Source: Panax quinquefolius
Lineage: Eukaryota; Streptophyta; Magnoliopsida; Apiales; Araliaceae
Direction of reading: 5' to 3'
NCBI GenBank assembly: GCA_020205615.1
Contig: CM035152.1
Location: 118,146,043-118,210,042, forward strand
Length of the DNA: 64,000 bases
The notes below the pieces were generated by a model that searched no databases, was not told the origin of the DNA, and saw nothing but the letters and a program-made list of their open reading frames with translations. Positions 56,481 to 64,000 of this stretch are shown here, one piece after another (position 1 is the first letter of the stretch; each line of letters opens with the position of its first letter). The translations under genes were made by a program, and so were the position numbers.

Positions 56481-57400
56481 CCCTCAAGGCGGATGGTATT
56501 GTCGAGCAGTCTTTGAAATAAGTCTCCTCTTGAGTTCTTGAAAACTCTTCTCACATTCTTCGCTCCAATAGAACTTTGTATCTTTCAAAGTCGGTTTGAG
56601 TCGATGGAATAGCGATTAGAAAAAATCTTCCACGAATCTCAGATAATAACCCGGCTAAGCAAGAAAGCTACGTGCTTGATCCTTTGATTTAGGTTGTTCC
56701 CGACTTTGAATAGCTTGATCTTTCTTTGGGTCAGCGGATATTCCATGACTTGATACCACGTGCCCAGGAATGCTACTTCTTGACGAACTTCGCATTTCTT
56801 GACTTGGCATAAAGCTTATATTCACGAAGCTTTTGGAGTGTCGACCTCAAGTGTTGCTCATGATCTTCCGCGGCTTTTGGAATAAATAAGGATGTCATCA
56901 ATAAAAGCGACCACAAAGTGATCTAAATATTCCTTGAATACTCGGTTCATCATATCCATGAAAGCGGCGGGGCATTAGTCGATCGAAGGACATGACTAGG
57001 AATTCATAATGCCGTCTGGGGAGTTACGGCCGAATCTTTGGAATGTCGGTGGTTCTAATCTTCAATTGGTGATATCAAGAGCGAAGATCGATCTTTGAAA
57101 AGAATTTGGCTCCTTACTGTTGGTCAAAGCAGGTCATCAATCGTGGCAATGGATACCTATTTTTGATGGTGGCGTGATTGACTCCAGATAATCAATACAA
57201 AATCGCATACTCCCATCTTTCTTCTTCACGAATAGAGCAGGGAGCACCCCGAGGAGAAGTACTAGGGGCGAATAAAGCCAATGTCTAACAATTCCTGCGG
57301 TTGGGTCTTTAACTCACGAAGTTCATAGGAGCCATTCGATATGGGGCTTTGGAAATAGGTTTTGTCTGGGGTTCAGTCGATACAAAATTCAATTTCACGC
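56481..57400 (-). pseudogene. Reverse transcriptase (G)
   Basis: The complete length of reverse transcriptase is present on the minus strand. In order: SKAPYRMAP near 57320-57345, SPRGAP and [14 protein letters not shown] (57195-57260), HYEFLVMSF (about 56995-57020), the catalytic [14 protein letters not shown] (56880-56916), LREYKLYAKS, EVAFLGHVV-like thumb words and SADPKKDQAIQ (about 56700-56790). It copies the RNA into cDNA inside the particle. Several single-base frameshifts break it, yet every major motif can be read, so this is the only candidate here for a formerly autonomous partner. Confidence 0.85.
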
Positions 57401-57960
57401 TCTGGGGGTAGGCGGGGAAGTTCTTGAGAATCGTCGGAAATTTATTAACAATAGGAATATCGTTTAAAAGCGGCGTATTTTTATTTAAATCGTGACATGA
57501 GCTAAGAAAGCTTGACATCCGTTTTTTCAATAAGCGAATAGCTTTATGGCTTGAGATGGCCGTGATTGATTTTAATGGTTTGGTCGTTTGAATTAGCATA
57601 ATAGGTTGATTAGGAATATGAAAGCTAACAACCTTACGAAAACAATCAATTTTTGCATGATAAGTAGTTAACCATCAATCCACAGAATCACGTCAAATCT
57701 GAGTATTTTTAATGAAATAAGATCGACGGGGTGTGATGTGAGGTGCAATTTGAACCAAACAAGACTTATAAGCGATTGGATGTAATGAAGGTTTCTCCCA
57801 GCGGAGTTTCCACGAGATAAATCGAAGTCTAATTTCTCGGTCAAATTTAATCGATGGCGCAAGTAGGAGAAATAAAAGAATGGGTAGAACCGGTATCAAA
57901 TAAAGTATAGACTTCATTAGAGTTTATGATAAGCTTACGTGATGACCTCATTGGTTCCTT
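57401..57960 (-). pseudogene. Protease and spacer (G)
   Basis: NEVYTLFDTGSTHSFIS carries the intact catalytic DTG at 57889-57897. LKILRFDVILWIDG is open at 57668-57862 (usual DVILGMDW). The spacer SSFLSSCHDLNKNTPLLNDI with IPIVNKFPTI leads into reverse transcriptase (57309-57599). Confidence 0.8.
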
Positions 57961-58205
57961 GCTCTTTGGGAGGTCACAACAAATGCTCTCCCTTGCTTTC
58001 TCTGGGTTTGAATTTTACGGGATGGCCTTTGGTGCCTCCATCTAAGCTGAATTTGTCTTGATGGCAACAAAATCGAGCTAAGTGACCTTCTCTTCCACAA
58101 TTATAACATGCTTTTGGATGGCATGGCCTTGATTTGGGCGATGTGTCCCTCTCCTCGCATTTTTGAGTATATGATGGGTGGTCTTTCTCCTTCCTTAACA
58201 ATGGG
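57961..58205 (-). pseudogene. Gag zinc knuckles (G)
   Basis: The second knuckle CYNCGREGHLARFC is complete (57974-58201). The first is reduced to KCEERDTSPKSR. Confidence 0.85.
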
Positions 58206-59148
58206 TCTTTGGTCTTGGCGTCTTTCCATCATTGTTGAATCTCCTTTTCTTGAAATGTCCATTCTTATTGTTTTGTACGATTACCACCAAGAAGTGGTTA
58301 CCATATCGGCTTTGATTCCCTCCGCTTGTTGTCACCTGCCTCGATGACTATTCTCATTTGTATTATAATTTTGCTTGTTTTTCTCTCTTTTTAGTTGCGT
58401 TGACTCATTATCGCGCTCCACTAAGCGAGCCCTATTTACAACATCGAATACAAACCACGGTTTATGAGAAATAAGATGTTGGCGTATCTCGACTTCAAAC
58501 CTCTTAAAAACATTAGCGCCATTCTCTCTTCATTATCCACCAGTGGGGCCTTGGCCGTGATAACTCATAAATTTTGCCTCGTATTGCGACACGGTCGTAT
58601 TGTTTTGTTCGACTTGATAAACTCCACCTCCTTCGTATGGCGAATACTTTCGGGAAAGTATTTGTCGTTGAAACGACTCTGGAACTTCTCCCAAGATATC
58701 TTGATGCAATTTGGTTGAGTCGTTTCTGGAATTCCCACGATGTCCGCCTCTCTCGCGCATGCATAAAAAGCGTGAAAGGAACCTTTTGCTCCTCGGAGCA
58801 TCCCAGACATCAAATATCTTGGTAATCTGCTTTATCCATGCTTCCAGCGAAAGTGGTTTTGGCTCTCCCTTAAACTCGGTGGTCCCGGCTCCTTAAATTG
58901 TTTAGCGGTGGCCTTGAGAGTTTTTCCGTGTTTCCACCTACGTTTTGGGCGAGAATCGCTCTCTACTTTCTTGTTGTTGCATAAATTACATAAAACCTCT
59001 GAACATTTGATCATTCGTCATTTGGTCGGTGTTGTTTGTTTGCATGAGGATTATCGCCTTCTACGATGCACATTATCACGATTATTGATATGTGGTGAAT
59101 CAACGATCGCTGCGCTCCATTCTTATTCTCAACATTCTCGGATGTCAT
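58206..59148 (-). pseudogene. Ordinary Tekay-type gag (G)
   Basis: The start MTSENVENKNG lies at 59148. Then come a SDSRPKRRWKHGKTLK segment (58832-59014), a GNSRNDSTKLHQDILGEVPE capsid piece (58533-58760), KEVEFI (58565-58813), EQNNTTVSQYEAKF and MKREWR-type words. The capsid domain lies at about 58480-58800. The order and landmarks match A2 and C. Frame changes are frequent. Confidence 0.78.
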
Positions 59149-59312
59149 TTTGAATCTTGCCCTGAAACAAAGGTTAATTGACGTGTAACAAATTATCCTA
59201 TCTTGACCAACCCATAAAATATCACGTAAACTTAGGTAGGTCAAATACTAGCGAAGGTATTCCCGTCTCTCCCCTCTAGTACTATTCTCACATCTTAGCG
59301 GGGATCGTATCC
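59149..59312 (-). other. 5' leader of G
   Basis: Untranslated leader. It differs from the A leaders by the acgtgtaacaaattatcc stretch but keeps acttaggtaggtc and agcgaagg. Confidence 0.5.
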
Positions 59313-59329
59313 TAGCTACGATACCAAGC
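59313..59329 (-). other. Primer binding site of G
   Basis: TTGGTATCGTAGCTAGG on the minus strand, two bases from the LTR. Confidence 0.75.
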
Positions 59330-60434
59330 TGTGGCGCCCCCAAAATTAGGTATACATCACCCATCTTGGGTGCGCACTTACGTGAGTGCAAAATTTAAAT
59401 ACAACTTATTAACATAAGCGTAGTATATGCAATCGACATAAGCGTGAGTTTAAATACAAATATAAATCTACTAGATATTATACTGAACTCGAACAAAAAG
59501 TCCTCATTCTGATTATTATCACACTATTTTACGAAATAGTGAGGACTACTAATCTTATCTTGAGGACCATCACTTTCGTTTCCCAGGCTAAATCCCGGCT
59601 ATATTATCATTTCACGAAGAAACGGTGAAAAGAAAGGGTGAGCTCAACTAGCCCGATAAAAAAATATTATGACTAAGATAATGCGAGAATAAATTATCAA
59701 TAGTCTTGATAATGTTAAGCGATAAAATACAATAGACAACCGGTTTAAGCTGCGGTGAATAATATCTGATCCATTAAAAAGAGTCAGTAGAAAATAAAAT
59801 CTACTATCTTTTAGGTTTTAAAGGTTTTTCATCAACATTTTTATAAATTGAGACTCGACTTTAATAAATATTCACATCATCGAATCACCCACACTTTTCT
59901 GACGAGGATATTCTTTAGTATCCGACCACAATTATTCATGCACTTCTGGGCGAGAATATTTGTGTATTCATTAATAATCATGATCATACCAACAAGCATC
60001 CATCGATACACTCTCTGACTGCCCTTTGAGGATTTTATCACATCATTTGTAACATTACGGTCGTGATTACATAAGAATAGTCTCTGGTCGTAATCATACC
60101 AAGTCCATCATACTTCTACTGAGGCCACGAGATGACTTTCAAAAAAATATAAACATGAGGATGATGACAATGATATAAAATTGATAAAACAAGTTCAAAA
60201 TTATTTTATCCGAGAATTATTAACGTCAAATTATCGACATGATCTTTGTTTTGTAGAGTAAAATTCAAGAATGATCGGAAGAATATTTCCATGAAAGATC
60301 TTTGGATGAAGCATTGAATATCGAGGATATTCTACTAATTTCATGGAGTATAGAAGTCAAAGTTTTAACCAATTTGGGTATAATAAAGAATGGAATAACA
60401 AAAGAAATCACCGTAAATGCGATAGGCCCTTGCA

Positions 60435-60750
60435 GAGACGAGTTATTCAGCGAATAATAATAAATAACGGAACGAGGTCGGTGAAATTCACCGCAAGCGG
60501 GATGTTCAACGAGAATAATAAAAGATGGAACCGGATCCGGTGTAAAACACACGAATAGGATATTCAGCGAGAATAATAAAAAAGCGGAACCGGTCGGGTG
60601 TAAAACACTGCGAGGATGAGGATGTTCAGCGAGAATAATAAAAAGCGGAACCGGTCGGTGTAAAACACCTGAGGAGGATGTTCAGCGAAGAAATAATAAA
60701 AAAGCGGAACCGGTCGGTGTAAAACACAGAGAGGATGTTCAACGAGAATA
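60435..60750. repeat. Leader repeats of G outer LTR
   Basis: Five units of about 55-60 bp with gcggaaccggtcggtgtaaa. Confidence 0.8.
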
Positions 60751-61000
60751 ATAGAAGAATGTCACCAAGTATAGGGTAAACCACTTATCTGAGGTTATTC
60801 AGCGAGAATAATAAGCGATGGAATAACAACAGTTCTCTTCATGAATAAGAAAGAATAACACCCTTACATTTGGTAGGAGATTGAATCTTTGCGGCGGTGT
60901 AGTAACAAAATACTCTTCTTCTTTCTCTCTTATTCTCTCTATACTTTCTCTCTCTATAAGCTTGAATGAATTAAGTGAAAAATAATGAAGCCCTAGGCCT

Positions 61001-61010
61001 CTATTTATAG
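61001..61010 (-). promoter_or_regulatory. LTR TATA box (G outer LTR)
   Basis: CTATAAATAG on the minus strand; the promoter copy for G. Confidence 0.75.
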
Positions 61011-61149
61011 AAGATTTCTAGCTTAGCTTTTCTTAGTGTGAAAAGCGAGTGGCTTGGCTTGGTTGGTTTGGTTTGGCCTTTGTAATGTGAAAGCGACAAG
61101 TGGTTCGGCCTTTGTAATGTGAAGCGACAAGTGGTTCGACGTCTGGTAA

Positions 61150-61402
61150 AGGTAATTACTATTAGCGAAGGTAAATACTATTGTGAAGGTAAATACTATT
61201 CACAAGGGTAATTACTATTGTGAAGGTAATTACTATTAGCGAAGGTAATTACTATTCCGACTATTGACGAAGGTAATTACTATTATTGTGAGGTAATTAC
61301 TATTGTGAAGGTAATTACTATTGTGAAGGTAAATACTATTCACAAGGTAATTACTATTGTGAAGGTAATTACTATTGATTGAAGGTAATACTTATTGATG
61401 AA
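61150..61402. repeat. 18-19 bp minisatellite, G outer LTR
   Basis: About thirteen copies of ggtaattactattgtgaa and variants; copy order differs from the inner LTR. Confidence 0.88.
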
Positions 61403-62025
61403 GAGACTCTTAGATGATGACATATGAGCCCCCCATAAAATAATCAAACTTACCACAAATCATTTTTTTTTCATACATATATTTAATCTTTCAACAATTA
61501 TTAATCATTTATAACTTGTAAATCTCAATTATTGATTTAATCTTATAACATATTATCTGAGATGATCTTGTGACAATAATTGAATCGATAATATAAGAGA
61601 TATGATCGTGACAATTCTTTGTAGCAATAATTGAGCATAGGTGAGTGACTTCTCACGTAAGCATCGATAATCAATCTGAGTGTCTTCTTTCTTGTCTGAC
61701 CTCTGCGTATTCTTTGTACTTTTACCATAGGGTAGTTCAGCGGTTTTAACGGTAACACCTCCGTAGTTATTTTTATAAAATATTTTTTTGTCGTTTTTCT
61801 CGATCAAAATGAATAATTACATTGTGGGGTCCACCAATGATTGAGCCCATTATGCGAATATTCCTAACAAAAGAATATTCCCAGAGCCAAAAAGCAATAT
61901 TTTATAACAACTTGCATACTTTGCAAAATTTATAAATATTACCCACAACTATAACATTATATCAAATTTATTCCATAATATTCAAAAAATATTATTTATA
62001 GAAAAATTCATCTTTATTTATAAAA

Positions 62026-62640
62026 GGAATAAGTCTCTCGTGTCGGTGAAAATGGCGGACTTGGTTAATCTATCAATAATAACCCAAATAGCATTGATGC
62101 CTTGAAAGCCGCGGGAAGACCCGTATGAAATCCATAGTAATGTGTTCCCACTTCCATTCAGGAATCTCAAGTGGTTCTGAGCGGACCCTTAGGTACAAGA
62201 TGCTCGCCTTTACGTTAGCAAGTTAAACACATGAGATAAACTTTGCAATCTCTCTCTTCGTATTGTTCCACCAAAATGTATGTAGAAGATCACGATACAT
62301 TTTAGTACTTCGAGGATGGATTGCAAATGGCGTATTGTGTGCCTCCATCATAATCTTGTACTTCAATCAGTCGTTAGGAACCTGAAAGTCTAGAGTGGAC
62401 TCAAAGTATTCCTTCTTCATCGATTCTAAGCTTAGGAATAGCTCCTTCTTGTACTTTCTTCTTCATACGCATCGACTCAAGGTTGGGTGGCTTGAGCGAT
62501 CTTAACTTTTTCTATTAAAGTTGGCTCTGTCGTATACTTGACATCATCCTTTTCGTTCCGCATATGATCTTCTACTCTACTCATAGCGTCGGCTACCGTT
62601 AAACTTTTCCGAAGATGGTATGGTTAGAATATGTGTTTGA
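62026..62640 (-). pseudogene. Integrase N-terminal part (fragment H)
   Basis: Minus-strand A-type integrase cut within the core at 62026. The MDF word with first aspartate is near 62125, the zinc finger is about 62150-62290, and the linker with MKKKVQEGAIPK-like and DVKYTTEPTLIEK-like words is about 62430-62550. The second aspartate, the glutamate and the C-terminus are missing at the junction with the G LTR. Confidence 0.78.
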
Positions 62641-63000
62641 AATGAGTCTCCTCTTGAGTTCTTGAAAATCTTCCGCATTCCTTGCTCCATTCAAATTTTG
62701 TATCTCTCTGAGTCAATTGCGTTAATGGAATAGCGATTCGAGAATATCCTTGACGAATCTCGATAATAACTAACTAAGCCTGAAAGCTCGTCTTTAGATA
62801 AGCGACTTAAGTTGCTCTCAAGCTGTGACTCATATCCCGATCTTGGATATGCGTCACAATGACACCTATCGATTTACTATCGCTTGCGAATATGGCGTCC
62901 CTACGGAGAGTAAAGCTTGGGTGAATTCCACAAAGGAAGTCACAAGATAAAGGCTCGGTACCAAATTCTATAGTTGAATTTTAACTCACGAAGTTCAATA
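62641..63000 (-). pseudogene. Reverse transcriptase scar (fragment H)
   Basis: Fourth copy of the same deletion, collinear with 9540-9960 of A1 and 22480-22880 of A2. Confidence 0.7.
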
Positions 63001-63610
63001 GGAGCCATTCGATATGAGATTTTAGAAATGAGTTTTGTCTGGGTTCAAAATCGATACAAAATTTAATATCGAGCTTTGGGAGTAAGCGAGAAATTCTTGA
63101 AAAATCGTCGGGAAAAATCAATAACAACGGGAATATTATTCAAATCGGCGTGTCTTTATTCAAATCCATAACATGGACTAAGAAAATTTGACATCCGTAA
63201 TAAGCGAATGACTTCATGGCGATATGAAAATGTTTGACTACAATGGTTTGATTGCTTGAATTGAATAACGGGTTGCTTAGGAATATGAAAACTAACAACC
63301 TTACGAAAATAATCAATTTGGCATGATGAGTAGTTAACCTCCCCTAAAATCACATCAAAAGCAAATATCTCTATAGAAATAAGGTTAACGGGTAATGTGA
63401 TAGTGCCAACTTGAATCAAGCAAGATTTTAAATAACGGATGTAATGAAAGTTTCTCTAATGGAGTCTCCACGAGATAGGTCAAAGTTTAATTTCTCGTGT
63501 AGTCGAGTTCAAGCGTTGAGCCTTGAGCAAGAGATAAAAGAATGGGTAGAACCAATATCTAGTAAGGTATAAACTTAGCAAAAATTTATAATTAACTAAC
63601 TTGCTCTAAC
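63001..63610 (-). pseudogene. Protease (fragment H)
   Basis: MIQVGTITLPVNLISIEIFA and FDVILGEVNY are open at 63156-63419. The active site reads LLDIGSTHSF near 63545-63565 (Asp-Ile-Gly), as in A2. Confidence 0.75.
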
Positions 63611-63845
63611 CGTTCGGGTTCCTTGCATTTTAATGACCGTCGCGACAAAGCGCTCTTCGAGAATCGTTGACTTTGACTTTTACGGGACACGATCTTTTTG
63701 AGTCACCATTCCCATTGGTGGGGTTTCGATATCGTCTGATCTCGGCGATATGTCCTTCTTTTCCACAATTATAGCATACCTTAAAGCTGTTGTGGGCGGT
63801 TTGGTGATATATCCCCTCTTTCCGCATTTATAACATATGGCCGGT
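63611..63845 (-). pseudogene. Gag zinc knuckles (fragment H)
   Basis: First knuckle CYKCGKRGYITK (63680-63892 frame) has tyrosine for the metal-binding histidine. The second begins [11 protein letters not shown] and breaks before the last cysteine (63630-63827 frame). Confidence 0.8.
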
Positions 63846-64000
63846 GGTGCGTTCTCCTCCATAAAACTAGTTCTTCTTGGTGGCGTCTTCACATAGTGGT
63901 TGTTGAATCTCCTCTTTTAAAATCTCCTCCCAGACTTCGCTTCTTATTTTTCATGGCCACGATTACCACCGGTGGTTCTGCCTTTAATCGTATTCTTCTT
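63846..64000 (-). pseudogene. Gag C-terminal part (fragment H)
   Basis: The arginine- and glycine-rich stretch before the knuckles, collinear with 23690-23850 of A2. The element continues beyond the window. Confidence 0.6.

Larger units (their letters stand above)
59330..62025 (-). mobile_element. Outer (5') LTR of composite G
   Basis: B-subfamily LTR starting TGTGGCGCCCCC. It lacks its last 15 or so bases: after ctttatttataaaa the sequence changes to integrase at 62026. It is very similar to the inner LTR, including leader repeats, minisatellite and U3. Confidence 0.85.

Noticed and set aside
1..64000. Host genes, tRNA or rRNA genes
   Set aside because: I found no exon-like ORF outside retroelement domains, no tRNA cloverleaf beyond the primer binding sites, and no rRNA-like sequence by eye; a computed search could still find a very small gene.

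Overview
This window is a nested block of long terminal repeat (LTR) retrotransposons from a plant nuclear genome, probably pericentromeric or other heterochromatin. It is AT-rich, I recognise no host gene, and almost every base can be assigned to a retroelement. Nearly all of it is one Ty3/gypsy lineage that best fits the Tekay/Del chromoviruses: LTRs of 2.4 to 2.8 kb that begin TGTRAGACCC and end GGGGCGYCACA in the coding direction, a primer binding site resembling the initiator-tRNA-Met type (TTGGTATCGAGC), a polypurine tract TAAGGAGGGAGGT, and pol in the order protease, reverse transcriptase, RNase H, integrase, degenerate chromodomain-like tail. All coding regions are broken by stops and frameshifts, so they are described as pseudogenes.

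Layout. 1-1439: Ty1/copia fragment (minus) with gag joined directly to integrase. 1945-4480: truncated LTR of subfamily B (minus). 4481-5113: inverted piece of a subfamily A LTR. 5114-14330: element A1 (minus), two full LTRs and a recombinant gag. 14331-18332 plus 27691-36501: composite D (plus), arranged partial LTR, internal, LTR, internal, LTR. Element A2 (minus, 18333-27690) sits inside the first D internal region, within a 57-bp tandem array. 36502-37126 plus 45698-47066: D-type internal region in reverse (E, minus), interrupted by complete element C (minus, 37127-45697), which keeps a perfect TTTAC target duplication. 47067-49880: A-type element F reduced to LTR, leader, LTR. 49881-62025: composite G (minus), LTR, internal, LTR, partial internal; its complete internal region is the only one that retains reverse transcriptase and RNase H. 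62026-64000: A-type internal fragment H (minus), continuing past the window.

How the parts relate. A1, A2, C and H lack the same catalytic part of reverse transcriptase and most of RNase H, and D/E carry non-coding DNA in place of pol, so these look like non-autonomous families that depended on a partner such as G. A1 and D1 carry an unusual acidic coiled-coil protein in place of the usual gag domain, which implies module exchange. LTRs contain subfamily-specific minisatellites, a conserved TATA box, a conserved GTAAGG word about 150 bp downstream of it, and CAATWATTG motifs in U3. Near-identical copies differ by recurrent word swaps (for example ACAA versus CTGA), which suggests that some frameshifts may be consensus errors rather than decay.

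I found no system that I would call a new biological mechanism. The best leads are the coiled-coil gag replacement, the head-to-head LTR inversion that could form a hairpin RNA, the two tandem-dimer retrotransposons and the shared pol deletion.
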